Shown piece after piece: positions 32,916-44,513 of a stretch of 64,000 bases of DNA. Positions within the stretch are counted from its first letter, which is position 1. The number at the start of each line of letters is the position of its first letter. Position numbers and translations under genes: made by a program. The notes under the pieces were generated by a model. The model saw only the letters and a list, made by a program, of their open reading frames with translations. It had not been told where the DNA came from and made no database searches. Source of the stretch: Metarhizium brunneum (Eukaryota; Ascomycota; Sordariomycetes; Hypocreales; Clavicipitaceae); the NCBI RefSeq assembly GCF_013426205.1, contig NC_089422.1, positions 7,653,001 through 7,717,000 on the forward strand. Reading direction: 5' to 3'.

Positions 32916-34067
32916 ATGGCTGCTCCATCCATACCGAATCTCCTTTCCCTGAGGGGCAGCGGTCGCGGCGGAGGCCGTGGAGGCAGGGGAAGACGCCAGG
33001 CTGGTCCATCGGCCTCATCCACAGGAGTATCTCCAGATGCCACTATTCAGGGCACAGATACCGATGCGGCTGTGTCACGGCTGAGTGCCGTCGAACTGGG
33101 CTACCTGGAAGATCCCTATGCGCGGTTCTTCGTAACCGGGCCTCCGACAAGACGGCTGCCCATTATCAATCGAGGTCTGTACCGCGGCACCAAGACCGCC
33201 ATAACGTCCATACGAACAGATACTGATGGTCATACAGGCACCTATATGCGAACCAAGTCCCTAGATGCCATGGTAGACGCCTTCCTCTCACACAACGGGC
33301 CCTCGCTGAAGCAAGTGATATCGCTTGGCGCTGGAACAGACACAAGACCACTGCACATGCTGCAAAAGCCTGGCGCCCAAAATCTCATTTATCACGAAGT
33401 GGACTTTGAGCCTACATGCCGGCGCAAGTTGGCCATCACCCAATCATCACCCGGACTACATCGCATATTCAAGGACCTGAGCATTCACGACGGCGGATCA
33501 TGGAGCGCCGAGCCTTCAAAGGGCGGCGAGTATCACTGCCACGCATTAGATCTGCGCAGCATATCCGAGTCCATCACAGAGCTGCCGTCCCACATTCGCA
33601 GCGACGTGCCAACCCTGCTCTTGTCTGAATGCTGCCTCTGCTATCTGACGCAGCAAGACTCTGAAAATGTTTTAAACTTTTTCAGCTCCAAGATTCATAG
33701 CCTCGCGGCATTGTTGTATGAACCGATGCCGCTGCATGACGCATTTGGCGACATGATGGTTTCTAATCTCAAAGCTCGACACATTTACATGCCTTCTCTG
33801 CAGACGTATAAAGACCAGCAAGGGCAACTGGCAAGGTTGCGGCACTCGGGATTCGACAGTGTTGGGTATGCCACGATTGAAAATACGTGGGATAAGTGGG
33901 TTGATGAGAAGGAGAGGGAGAGAGTAGATTGTTTAGAGGGGCTGGACGAAGTCGAAGAATGGAAGCTCCTGGCGGCGCATTATGTGGTGGTCTGGGGTGC
34001 TAGGGGTGCTACATTTGGTCCCTTGGCCGATAGGAATCAATCCGCAGAAATTCAAGGTCAAAAATGA
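32916..34067 (+). CDS. PPM1: Leucine carboxyl methyltransferase 1 (PP2A methyltransferase)
   Basis: Intronless, 383 residues. Ppm1 methylates the C-terminal Leu carboxylate of the protein phosphatase 2A catalytic subunit and so controls holoenzyme assembly. The start at 32916 gives MAAPSIPNLLSLRG followed by a Gly/Arg-rich patch, the usual fungal opening. Family signatures are IQGTDTDAAVSRLSAVELGY (about 45-64), RGTYMRTKSLD-like HTGTYMRTKSLDAM, the SAM-binding QVISLGAGTDTRPL, YHEVDFEP, and TLLLSECCLCYLTQQ. A C-terminal AHYVVVWGAR strand completes the fold. The 60 residues available upstream in frame are judged untranslated. No odd features. Confidence 0.94.
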   Translation: MAAPSIPNLLSLRGSGRGGGRGGRGRRQAGPSASSTGVSPDATIQGTDTDAAVSRLSAVELGYLEDPYARFFVTGPPTRRLPIINRGLYRGTKTAITSIRTDTDGHTGTYMRTKSLDAMVDAFLSHNGPSLKQVISLGAGTDTRPLHMLQKPGAQNLIYHEVDFEPTCRRKLAITQSSPGLHRIFKDLSIHDGGSWSAEPSKGGEYHCHALDLRSISESITELPSHIRSDVPTLLLSECCLCYLTQQDSENVLNFFSSKIHSLAALLYEPMPLHDAFGDMMVSNLKARHIYMPSLQTYKDQQGQLARLRHSGFDSVGYATIENTWDKWVDEKERERVDCLEGLDEVEEWKLLAAHYVVVWGARGATFGPLADRNQSAEIQGQK

Positions 34068-34646
34068 ATAATAATAAAAATGGTAAATTCGACTCAAATA
34101 CAGTTGGAAATTCGAAACGGCATCTTCGATTCCATAATTGGAAAGTCAAGAGATGGCGTCAATGCGGTCAACCTTCAACCTTGAACTCGGAAAGTGGGTC
34201 ACGTGTACCCGTGCGGTGATCTCTCGCTCCGAGTTCGCGACAAACTAAACCTTCCCATAACTTATTGCCAACGACACATACATCGCTGCGGCCTCGTATA
34301 CCTTGCTTCAACTAGCAATCCGTCCAGCTAATTTTTGGGGGGTGCCCTCTCTTAGTCTCGTTCTGACCGCTTGTACCAAAGACACCTTTGGATACAAAGC
34401 CTCACGCTCACTCTCACTCTCACTCTCGCTCTCCGTCGCCGTTCAGTCCAGCGCTCATTGCGCACGTCTTTCACCAGCCTCGCATATAATTGAAACTCCA
34501 AAATTCATCACCAAATTGTGACGCGATCAGGCATCCATCCTTGTATATCTCACATCCATAGCAGGGTAGACAGGTCGAGCACTTCATCACCTCAGCCGCC
34601 TCAAGTCATCCATCCTTGTTTCCTCGGTAGACGTTGAGTCGCAAGG
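34068..34646. other. Intergenic region between PPM1 and SPT3
   Basis: This holds the PPM1 3' end and the SPT3 promoter/leader. It includes a CT-rich repeat and AT-rich sequence directly after the PPM1 stop. A GGTCACGTGTAC segment near 34197-34208 contains a CACGTG E-box core. Confidence 0.5.
34401..34434 (+). repeat. CTCACT/CTCT pyrimidine repeat in the SPT3 leader
   Basis: Imperfect tandem CTCACT and CTCT units form a pure pyrimidine-like tract about 210 bases before the SPT3 ATG. CT-rich tracts are common at transcription starts of fungal genes. Confidence 0.7.
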
Positions 34647-35768
34647 ATGGCCGACTCCAGGGACAACAAGGCGTACAAATACCGCCAAGAAATCAGTCAG
34701 GTACCACATCTCCAAAACATATCACGGCCTTCCAAGATGCCGAGATGTGCGAGAGGAAAAAAGCCGCTAACCCCGGCAGATGATGTACGTCTCTGGCGAA
34801 ACCGGCGAACCCTCAGTCGAAACTACTAGCATCATCGAAGACATTGTCCGCCAACAAGTGATAGAACTGGTAAGCAACAGCATCGCGCTAATCCCCCCCT
34901 CATACCCTTCCTATTCCGAAATACAACGCTCATCGGCAACGCCTCTCCCCAGCTCCGCAACTGCACCGAACTCGCCTCCCGGCGCGGCTCCAAATCCATA
35001 TCGACAAACGATCTCATTTTCCAAATCCGCCACGACCAAGCCAAAGTCAGCCGCCTCCGCACGTTCCTCTCCTGGAAAGACGTGCGCAAAAACGTCAAAG
35101 ACTCCGACGACAAGGGCGCCGACGCGGACCTCGCAGGTGGCGACGACGCCGTCGTCCCCGGCGGCCCCGTCGACGAGGCGGCCAAGAAGAACAAAAAGGC
35201 CAAGGTCGGCCTGCCCTGGGAGCCGGCATCCTTCTACTCCGTCGAGGTCCCCGAGCGCGACGACGAGGAGGACGAAGAAGAGGAGGAGATGAACTACATT
35301 ACGCTCCAGCGCCTGCGCAAGGCCGACGAGCGCACAAAGGCCATGACCAAGGAGGAATACGTCACGTGGTCCGAGTACCGCCAGGCCTCGTTTACATGGC
35401 GAAAGGGCAAGCGCTTCAGGGAGTGGGCCGGCTTCGGCATCGTGACGGACAGCAAGCCGTCGGACGATATTGTCGACATCTTGGGCTTCCTGACGTTCGA
35501 GATGGTGGCCACCTTGACCGAGGTGGCGCTCAAGGTCAAGGAGCAGGAAGACACGGCGAGGGCGCAGAGCGGCGCGGACAATGCGGGGACCAAGAAGAGG
35601 AAGCTGCAGCTTGGGGGACTGTTTGATCCGCCGAGCGAGGGCAAGACCCCCGTCGAGCCCAGGCACGTCCAGGAAGCGTTTAGACGCTTCCAGCAGTGGC
35701 CCAAGAAGACGAGGGCTATGCTGAATGGGACCAGGATTGTGCAGAAGACACCTCTAAACATCATTTGA
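34647..35768 (+). CDS. SPT3: SAGA complex subunit SPT3
   Basis: Three exons, 34647-34700, 34780-34869 and 34953-35768, encode 319 residues. Spt3 sits in the SAGA co-activator and helps load TBP on promoters. It carries two half histone folds that pair in cis. The first (about 10-85) reads [21 protein letters not shown] and [27 protein letters not shown], followed by [20 protein letters not shown]. An acidic linker (about 140-150, [10 protein letters not shown]) separates it from the second (about 175-240, with [20 protein letters not shown] and [18 protein letters not shown]). Exons 1 and 2 end at codon borders (GTACCA and GTAAGC donors). Length matches the family. Confidence 0.94.
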
Positions 35769-36025
35769 GGCTGTTGCGGCTCGCCTCTGGCGGCTTTGTA
35801 TTTTGTTCGACTGTATTTCTACCTTGGGTGGTGGCTTGGGCTTGTTGGCGTTGGTTTGGTAATGACTTTGGTCTGAATGATGTACCACGGAGAAGCATTG
35901 CATTGGCGCCTGACACTTTTGGACATGTCTTGAACACCTATATATGGTTTCAACGACCACAGCAGGTAGCGTGGGATCCGCCTTGATGAATATCAAGGAA
36001 TGAGCTTTTTGAACTTTTTGCTATG

Positions 36026-39000
36026 CTATGCGCTGTGGCCAACTGTAAAGCGTCGTCTCCTTACTACCGTATCGTCTCTCATTAATCTTGCCCCAACTCG
36101 CTGTAGACTTCTTGGTATGGCTTCGTCTTCATCCTCCGAGTCATCGGTTCCACGACCTGGCTCGCCTTCCACTTGACTTAGTCCTAACGGCTGGCTAATG
36201 CCTTGTGACCCTGTTGCGGTTGCCCGTCTTCTGAGCGTCTCCAATTCTAGGCCACCCCCCTCACCATCTACTCGAGTAGAAGCATGTGAACTTTTGGACA
36301 AAGCCCTGTCCAAGTCCTCATCTTGTTCAGTCTCCAGCTGTCGAATATACTGCCGATATTGCGGCCGCTCCAGCAAACCGCTTCGGAAGGCATTAACACC
36401 AACCAACAACTTTACCAGTTCTACTAGCTCTTCAAGATACTCAATTATCTCCATTTGACCAGATGTGCTGGCATTCCAAGATAGAAACTTGTGTTGGGTT
36501 ATTAGACTTGCAGTGTCCTCATCGAGATTGGGCCTTCGGCGGTGGTACGCAAGTATGTTTGGTTTCGGTCCCTTTGGGCTTTGCGCTATCAAGAGCTCTC
36601 GGATACGACTGATGAGCCTTAATTGAGCCAGACGAGCCGATGGAAGGAATTGAGGTAGTGGAAGCCACGTAGTTAGCGCCTCATGCACTGAAAACAGGAT
36701 CAAAGTGCTGCTCGCGGCAACGTTTCTACGGTACGTGTACACTTTCGGGTTCAAGTCCTCCAAGATGGATGAACCATACACTCTGCGGAGTTGGACCACG
36801 TTATCCATGCGGTCGATGATCTGGTGTAGGACGTAAATGATTTCCTTGTATATCGGCGCCAATGGCTTGAAACTCCCTTTTAGACGTGGTTCAGTGAGAC
36901 AAAACGGCAAGAACATCTCAGCTGCTGCTAGTGCCCCTTGAGCTTTGTCGCGAGAATGGCTAAAACGGGTCAGAAGCTTGGAAGACCGAAAGTTTGGCCG
37001 CTCTGGGTCATCGATACCAACCGCCACGGCGGCTTGCATCTTCTGGACTTGGCGAACCGCTGTAGATAGGGACTCTACCAGGCGGTCTCTGGCTCGCACA
37101 GGCACGACGAGGGTCTCAACTACCATAGCTACCAGACCACCGACTAGAAACGCAACAAGTCGCTTGTAGAAGACTTCAGAGGCTGCAGTAGTTTCATTAA
37201 TCGCAGCTGATATACAGTCAGTTAGTTACTCACATTGCGGCGTCTGTGTTATATTGCTCACCTAAAGCAACAACTGCCAGCGACACAATCGATATCATCC
37301 CTGCCTTGACATATTTGGTAGCAACCTGTACATATGCAGACGGAACTATACCAAAAAGAAGAATCACCACAGCAGCAACACGGTTGCCTCGTCCAATTTC
37401 CACCGAGAGATATCCAACAACGCAACCAAAGATGACACCAAAAAGCCGAACGGCAAAAACAAATAACGAAGTGCCAATGGCAACCTCGAATACAAGAATA
37501 AGTTGCATGGGAGCCCACACCCCTTTTGCCTCACTGTACCAGGCATTCGAAGAAGAAACAAAAGCTGGCCAGGTGACCAAAAATATTGCAATTGCCAGCT
37601 TCAATGCGTATTCGACGTCGTCAGACTGCTGTACCCACTCCAAAGCGTCTGCTATTGTGCTTCGAAACTGCGCAACACGGCCATGCGGGGACTGTTTCCT
37701 GTCCCGGCGGGTTGGTTTGCTTAACGAGTCTTGTTTCTCTTGAGTCTTGTGGCTACTAGCGACTGCAGAGCATGTTTCCTCATCATTAGGCGGTACTGGA
37801 GCTTTGATTTCGTCGCTTGATGGCTCGGCCTTTTCCTCGGAAGATGGACTTTGAAGTCCCTGACGCGCTGCCTTTTTTGCTTCCTTGGGAAGAACCATGG
37901 CATCGGCTTCACCGCCGGAGGTTAGCCATTTCCGAATATTCCTGTATTGAGGAACCCAGACCCGAAATTTGTTACGTCGTCTCTGTCTTTTTTCTACAAG
38001 CGTTCTTACGTGTCGAAGCATGTGCAGGATCTGAGTCGCCGAATCGCGAAGTGCAAGGATGAATGAGGACACAAGGAAGGTCTCCATACGTGGCATGAAA
38101 TCTACTGCACGCCCCGATTCATCCATAATGGCTTTTTTGAGTGCCTGGGCAGATCCTGCATCGAAAGCGGATATGCAAGCAGAGAACTCGTCGATCCGGG
38201 AATCAATCTCTTCCAAGAGTATCCCGTCCGGCGCGGGCGATCCAGAGGGCAGTTTTGGAACTTCAAAACAATAGGCAAGACATGCTATTAGTAGATTCAC
38301 TGCCTCTTTTATAGAACTTTGGAAATCTTGTACTGGAAGTCGAATACGTTGAATAGTCATCTCGAGAAGCTGTGAACTGCCTGCTTCAATCTCCCTGACT
38401 GGTTTGACGATCTTGACCTGCTCGTTGTGGTGTGATGCTTCCCTTCTATTTGGACTAATTGGATGGATTCGTTGTGCCGTTCTTGTTTGAAAGTCTGGCG
38501 TTGCCGATTCAGTGCTCTCTTTATAGTCTGGCAAGATGCCAAGATGGTCCTCGTTACCAACAAGCACAAACTTATTCTCGCAATTGCCTATGAGTGTAAT
38601 GATGTTCTGGACAAGACTTGTCATGTAGCGTACACTGATAGGCTTCATGGCGATTGGGGGTAGAGGTGAGGTGGAGATCTCAAAATTGACCTCGTCTTGA
38701 GCGGCTTTGCAACGGGAGAGCTGTGAACGCAATTTGGACTTTTGCGCTGTGAGAAAAGCCATTGTAGTTCGGTGGACAGGCATAGTAGCAACTGTTGCCT
38801 GGCTTTTGCCCGTATGAAACGGGTTGGGGAACTCTGCAGCAAAGGCTTTAATGTTCCTCATGGTCTTTCGTCTTGCTCGATTCATGGTCCTGCTGGTCCT
38901 GGCTGTAGAAGTTGTGGCGAGAGCATTTGAGCTGATTTTTGCTGCTTCAGGAGCATCACAGCCTGGTGTGATAAACCAGTGAGTCGCTCGTGCCAACGTG

Positions 39001-39599
39001 TCCACGGTAGTCGACAGAGTCTCAATCGTAGATGAACCAAGGTAACTGCTGGATAGTTCCGGAAAGAGAGCCAAATTAACCACCACCAAAACGCCACCTC
39101 CAAGCAAAATAGGTATATAAATGGTTGTAAATAAGGATGTGGTTGCGTTGCTCGGTAGCTGAATCGTAAGCAATGCAGCAACAAGAAGGAACAAGACAAA
39201 ATTAAAGAGCCTCGGGCTCATAGATCTCACAAAGCCGTGAATCAACACAGCAACCAGAAGAAACAAAGCACGGATAGTATATGCTGCGGGTGCATTGATA
39301 TCCTGAACGAGGCTCGACAGGTACAAGCCGAGAAGTGACCATGACAGGCCCAACAGCGCCCCAAAGAGAGTCATGAGCAGCTCCTCCATCATGCGACCCA
39401 TTCGTTGTCCAGGATGGGCAAACACAACAACCATGGGTATCAAGAATGTCGCCGTGGTTTTGAAGTGAGGAAGTATAGCAATGATGGTGGCAATGGTGCA
39501 GGCGAGGGAATACTTGACGATCCGCTGCCACAATGCATTTTGTTGCCAATCGCCCCAAATGGCTATGACCAGGCTCCGGAATGGATTCGAGGCTGCCAT
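36026..39599 (-). CDS. Large FUSC/ArAE-type membrane protein with DUF2421-like region
   Basis: Two exons, 39599-37262 and 37206-36026, encode 1,172 residues. The intron is 55 nt, donor GTGAGC, and joins VALA/INETTAAS. Two bundles of hydrophobic helices are visible: about 20-175 (IVKYSLACTIATIIAILPHF, TLFGALLGLSWSLLGLYL, LFNFVLFLLVAALLTI) and about 625-800 (YALKLAIAIFLVTWPAFV, LFGVIFGCVVGYLSVEIG, GMISIVSLAVVALA, FYKRLVAFLVGGLVAMVV). This two-bundle layout, with a long hydrophilic centre and a helical cytosolic tail, is that of fungal Bre4-like/FUSC and aromatic-acid-exporter-related proteins; the transported substrate is unknown. I start at the ATG at 39599; an upstream ATG at 39800 would add 67 residues of doubtful coding quality. 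Confidence 0.85.
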
Positions 39600-40644
39600 A
39601 GTTTGCGAACTTGTGAACCGAATCCCATTGCAGCGGTCATCGCGACCCGACGAGAATGTTCCGAGAGGATTTGAGGTATTGGCCAGACTTGGTTGGCACC
39701 AAAAATTTGCAATCTCTACTACAACGCAATACGCGGGCCGCCGCAGGCTGATAGGAGCAAGCTCAAAGGCAAGAATCAAAGAGTCTTGCAGTCCACTCAA
39801 GCATTGGGACTGAAGGAGACTTATATTGTACCATCAATTTAGCCTAGGCATGATGGTTGGGGGCGGATCGACAATGTGAGGTGAAGTCATGACACTACGC
39901 TAAAACGGCAGCTTTGGTCACGAGAAGTTGAACTAGGTAGTTGACAGCAGTTGACCATGGCTCCCCACACTTGCCGTTGACGACGGAGCCATTTTAACTG
40001 AAGGAGCGACTGAGACCGGCAAGGGATGAAGACCCAGGTACCCAAACAACTACGCCGATCCAGAGACTTTTAAAAATGGCAGCCCTATGCGTCTTCGAGT
40101 AGATAGATGTATTTGATGCTGCTTCGGCAAAGAGATCTGTTTCAGCGTTAAATGTACGGAGTATTAGCGTGCCGAGTACAATACAATGCCAGGAACCAAC
40201 CAGCGTTCTCTTGTATATAAATGCTGGTGTTACACCAAGCCTCCAGGGCCACTTACACCTGCCATCGGCAACCCACAGCGGGAGACAAGATGTAGAAACT
40301 GACATGACCGCCAAGATGCTGCATACCAACCTTCTGTGTGCTATATGGCTATTAGACAGCTACTTGGGCAGGTAGATTCCAACTTATGCCGCCGTAGACT
40401 CGATTCACTCAATTGACTCAATTGGCCCATTACGACCAGGAGTAATTGCGGAAATGCCAATATTCAATCACGTCAAACCACAGTCAGTGCTCCTCAGACC
40501 TGCTCTTCACCAACAAGCGCCCCGCCACGCGACCGCCCCCCTCAAGCCAAACCACCGAAGCTCCGAACCCCTTCCCTACAACAGACACATCACCACCACC
40601 ACATCCACAACGTCCAACGCAGCCGGCCAACCCCCGCCACCGCC
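39600..40644. other. Divergent intergenic region, about 1 kb
   Basis: This holds the promoters of the FUSC-like gene (-) and AP-2 sigma (+). A TACGGAGTA motif (40155-40163), a TATATAAAT stretch (40214-40222) and a C/A-rich leader just before the AP-2 sigma ATG are present. Short frames overlapping 40446-40726 are shadows in C-rich DNA. Confidence 0.5.
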
Positions 40645-41146
40645 ATGCTGTCCTTTATCCTCATCCAAAATCGCCAGTTCGTCCCCCTTCTTCCCCCCCA
40701 GAATACTACCTGTCCAAATCCGCTAATGCAAACCTCTTCTCACCAGGGGCAAAACCCGCCTGGCAAAATGGTACGCCCCCTACAGTGACGACCAAAAGAT
40801 CAAGCTCAAGGGCGAGGTCCACCGGCTCGTGGCGCCCCGCGACCAGAAATACCAATCCAACTTCGTCGAGTTCCGCAACAACAAGATTGTGTACCGCCGG
40901 TACGCCGGCCTCTTCTTCTGTGCGTGCGTCGACACAAACGACAACGAGCTGGCGTACCTCGAGGCCATCCACTTCTTCGTCGAGGTGCTGGATGCCTTTT
41001 TCGGAAACGTGTGCGAGCTGGATCTTGTCTTTAACTTTTATAAAGTGTATGCGATACTGGATGAGGTCTTCCTGGCCGGTGAGATCGAGGAGACAAGCAA
41101 GCAAGTTGTTTTGACAAGATTAGAACACTTGGACAAGTTGGAGTGA
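40645..41146 (+). CDS. APS2: AP-2 clathrin adaptor sigma subunit
   Basis: Two exons, 40645-40676 and 40747-41146, encode 143 residues. It is the small chain of the AP-2 adaptor used in endocytosis at the plasma membrane. The start [20 protein letters not shown] is split by the intron at Gln11. The body [20 protein letters not shown], the [19 protein letters not shown] helix and the [20 protein letters not shown] segment are the classic sigma signature. The phrase [15 protein letters not shown] and overall length favour sigma-2 over sigma-1 or sigma-3. The family is among the most conserved in the window. Confidence 0.96.
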
Positions 41147-41479
41147 TTGTCCCTTCTGGTTGGACAGAGAACAAATGCAGGCGGAGATGGCTTGGCTTCG
41201 CTGAAGGGCCAACCTCTTCAAGATTTTATTGCATAGCACTTGACGATATCCCTTGTTGAGGGTTCAAGTTACATCATGGAGTTGGGCGTTGCGGAAGGAT
41301 TAACCGGGATACCATGGACGACATTGCTGGGCGGTGGCTTGGTTATTTAAGGTCAATTTCATTACATTCAATTATCTAATTTTCTCGAGAGGAAAATAGC
41401 AGTGGCGTAACACCAGTCACGCTGTCGGTTGTTTACTTCTGCCTTGCCCTCATCGACTATCACTACATTCAACATCATT
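41147..41479. other. Short intergenic stretch between convergent genes
   Basis: This is the 3' flank of AP-2 sigma and of the zinc-knuckle locus. No gene or repeat was seen. Confidence 0.5.
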
Positions 41480-42502
41480 TCAACCCAAGACTTCGATATG
41501 ATCACAGAGTCCACAGCCGCTTCCATCCTGCTTCGCCTCGACATCAAGGGGCTGAATAGCTACATTACTCCGTTGCAGATTATCTGCAATGACGTGCCCA
41601 ATACTACTTCGGCCCCTGTCCTCCTCACCTGCAACAAGAGTCTTTGTCGCAGATGCGCTCCCCTCTTCCTTTTCCTCAACAGCGCCAACAGCCGCGGCGT
41701 CGCTCTTGTCTTCAGCTACAACTAAAGGGTCAGCCGTGTCGCCAATCTGCTTTACCTCCATGCTGGCAGAATAAATAGCTTCGCCGTTATGGTGGTGCAA
41801 CTGGCACGCAGCGACGTGCCAAACACCATCGCACTCCTCACGTTGCTTGTTTGAACCAGACAGGCTTGTTACAGAGGAAGTGCTGTCATGTTCCTCCCCT
41901 CCCGCAATGCCGCCAGCTGCGGCACCATTCTTATTGCCTTCAATTGCAATGGAATGGTCAATGGCGCCATGACTATCCTCCAGCTTGACTGCGACCAAGG
42001 GGGCCTCATTTTCGGCTCCGGTAGTAAGTTCGATATTGTCACTGCTGCTCTGCCACAGCTCCATTGCCGTTTGCCGTGCCTCATGGGTAGTGTGCTCCCA
42101 CTCTCGATTCGGAAACAGGTCATGGACACTTGGGCTGCGGCCAAGACGACTGGCGGGAGTCATCGATTCTGTACTCCCAGGACCGCCCGGTTGTGGTTCC
42201 GGGACTGAGCTCCCGTCTTTGTCATTTGCACCCGAGATAGGTATCCCGCTGGTCAAAAGGGATGACGAATGACTGCCATCCAATACTTCGCCATCTTCAA
42301 GGCCTATTTTGAGCTTCTTGGTCATCGGCTCATTATCTATACTGATCAGTTCTTCAGGAGAAGTCTTTTGATAAAATTTCCTCTTGAGTGCGAGCCCGAA
42401 TCTGGACAAAAAATCATCTGCGGTTTGGCAAGCTACTTCACCTGCTTCGTTGTCCACTGTTTCTCTAGCATCTCTCTCTTCATCCAACGAGTCACATTTG
42501 TC
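41480..42502 (-). CDS. Downstream coding segment of the zinc-knuckle locus (probable last exon, separated by a TAG)
   Basis: An open frame of 340 codons with coding-like composition, rich in Glu, Asp, Ser and Gly, begins directly after a splice acceptor (...CCGCCTAG at 42503-42504) and ends with a TGA. It reads DKCDSLDEERDARETVDN at its start and includes a basic stretch MTKKLKIGLEDGE and SPSVHDLFPNREWEH. It lacks an ATG for its first 50 or so codons, so it is unlikely to be an independent gene. It joins in frame (phase 0) to the upstream exons through a 47-nt GTGAGT...TAG intron, but the upstream frame meets a TAG nine bases before that donor. Use of a weaker donor at 42576 (GTTGGT) would skip the TAG. 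Confidence 0.5.
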   Translation of the reverse strand, partial: DKCDSLDEERDARETVDNEAGEVACQTADDFLSRFGLALKRKFYQKTSPEELISIDNEPMTKKLKIGLEDGEVLDGSHSSSLLTSGIPISGANDKDGSSVPEPQPGGPGSTESMTPASRLGRSPSVHDLFPNREWEHTTHEARQTAMELWQSSSDNIELTTGAENEAPLVAVKLEDSHGAIDHSIAIEGNKNGAAAGGIAGGEEHDSTSSVTSLSGSNKQREECDGVWHVAACQLHHHNGEAIYSASMEVKQIGDTADPLVVAEDKSDAAAVGAVEEKEEGSASATKTLVAGEEDRGRSSIGHVIADNLQRSNVAIQPLDVEAKQDGSGCGLCDHIEVLG

Positions 42503-42555
42503 CTAGGCGGCGTTAGGCCGAGAAAACAACGTGAATCATCTATACTCACCTCCTC

Positions 42556-43894
42556 CTAGGGGGATAAGCGACCAACTTCATGTCGGGGAATACTCCATTG
42601 GCGACTCTTTTCAGATTCAATACTCATCCTGGGGCGACTCTGTGGCCAACAGTCCAAACCATCACGAACACCAGGGCGAAGGGCCAGTTTACTCTGTTCC
42701 ATGTTGACCGACGGCAAAAAATCATCAGAATGTTTTGTAAGCGTCGGCTTTGTTAGAAAATACCCCCTCATGACTTCTGCTGGATGAGGAGACACCTGAG
42801 AAGGGACTTGCGTGTTCCTCTCGGTAGCAAACTGATTCCTCTTGCTGTATGTGCTCCATTGGGTATTGGGCCGACGCCACTCGCAGTCCCAGACATAGTG
42901 AGAGCCGGACACTCCGCAAATAGCGCAAATATATCTCGGATGTGGAGGGGGATCCCACGATGAGTCGTTGATCGTGGGACAATCAGAGATGGCATGCCCT
43001 AAGGCAACCTGTTTAGCCATGAATATGTTGCTAAAATTGCTAGATACACTCACCTGCCGTGTGACATCTCCGACAAATATCCTTAGCAAGAGGTTTTGTC
43101 AAGCTAAGACCACCCGGGGCCTTGGAGGCTTCCAAGTTATTTAAAATGCCTCCCTTCTGGGCAGCCTGGTCGTGTGCCTCCTTTTCCTGGCCAGGATTCT
43201 CATCAAGGTGCACAAGTTCAGATATTCGTTTCTTGAGGAGCTCCGTTCTATCCAAGCACGATTTTGCCGTCTGATGTGTAGAGACACCATCCCGGCTCTC
43301 ACCGAGCTCCCAGCCTAGTTTGATCGTTTTCTCCGCGCAGCCTACCGCAGCAACAGAGTGTTTAACGACTGGAGGGGGTGGCTCCCAGTGGTTATCCATA
43401 GTCTTCCCTAAAAATGCGTCTTGAGGATAAGCACCGGAGCCACCTCCTCGCTTCTCATCAGGGGAAAGTTGGCCCCGACACAGATGACTTTTAATTTCTT
43501 CATAAAGCCTGGTCATTATTTTTCTTGACCCTGGATCGCATCGTTGATGGTAGAGCCAGATATTTTCCAGAGAATACTTCCAAAAATTAAGGACATCCTC
43601 TTCATTGCATCGCTGGTTAGCCAAGGCGGTGCACCAACTCTCGATTGGAAGTGTCGAGAACGGTGTCTGCAAAGCCTTGGTCTGAAGCCAAATGATGCAC
43701 ATGGATATGACATTGTATCGTGAGAGCCTCATATTGACGGCTCTGATCCGACTGTGAAGAGTGTCTAGCCTCATTTTACCAAGATCGTTGAAGTCCCGAA
43801 GACCATTGAATCCCACGATGTTTCGGAGATTATTGAGCGTACAGTCTGGGCTATCCATTTCGATGATGCTTCTGGGAGACCAATGGCTGCACAT
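42556..43894 (-). CDS. Zinc-knuckle (CCHC) protein, function unknown
   Basis: Two exons, 43894-43054 and 42998-42556, encode 427 residues up to an in-frame TAG. The intron splits the first knuckle, and splicing rebuilds ICRRCHTAGHAISDCP, a canonical CX2CX4HX4C zinc knuckle (about 273-288). A second, looser knuckle follows, YICAICGVSGSHYVWDC, with CX2CX5HX4C spacing. Proteins with such knuckles bind single-stranded RNA or DNA or act in RNA processing. The N-terminal half is helical (LHSRIRAVNMRLSRYNVISM, EDVLNFWKYSLENIW) and unassigned. An alternative start at 43858 has a slightly better context. The TAG lies nine bases before a strong GTGAGT donor, and a long coding segment follows downstream, so the true product may be longer. 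Confidence 0.65.
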
Positions 43895-44513
43895 AATGAG
43901 CGTTTAAGCGCCCAAGAATAAATGGCTGACTCCAAAGGGTTGCCAATAAACAGACAGCAAGGCGGATCGAGAACGCAAACAATCTTAAGTCTCGAACGTA
44001 AGAAAAAAGGAAAGGTTGAGAGGAGGAGGTGCGTGTGGGAAAAGACAGGGAGTTGCCTGCCAGCTGGCAGACGGCCATTGACAGTTGCTCAATACAACAT
44101 GAGGACTTTGTGCTAGGTCCATATCTACTAGGTACCCAGTAGCTGCCTAGCACACTGCTTAGAACCTTCAACTATATTTATGTCAAGATATTTCAGGTCC
44201 GAATACACGACGGTTTGCAACGGGAGGCTAAGCCTGTTAGCCCATCGGAATGCTTGGATATCGCGCGCGATACTCTAAGTAAGATACTAGGACTTGTGAA
44301 CGTGTACTCATGCATACCTATAGATTAGGTACCTAGTATCTAAAAGTATTCAACATAACAAGGGCTCGGCACTTATTTATTCAAGTTGTTAAGCATCTCG
44401 CCAGAAGCTGACTGTATATGAAAACGAACGCTGTGAGCATATTGCGCCTGCAAGTGGTACAAATAACTACGCATGCCTCCTTGTCTCTGCCACTACCCAG
44501 TGCCATTCATCCG
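43895..44513. other. Intergenic region between zinc-knuckle gene and IST1
   Basis: This is the promoter side of the zinc-knuckle gene and the 3' flank of IST1. It carries TAGGTACC/TACCTAG palindromic sequence at about 44125-44150 and 44325-44340. No gene was seen. Confidence 0.5.
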
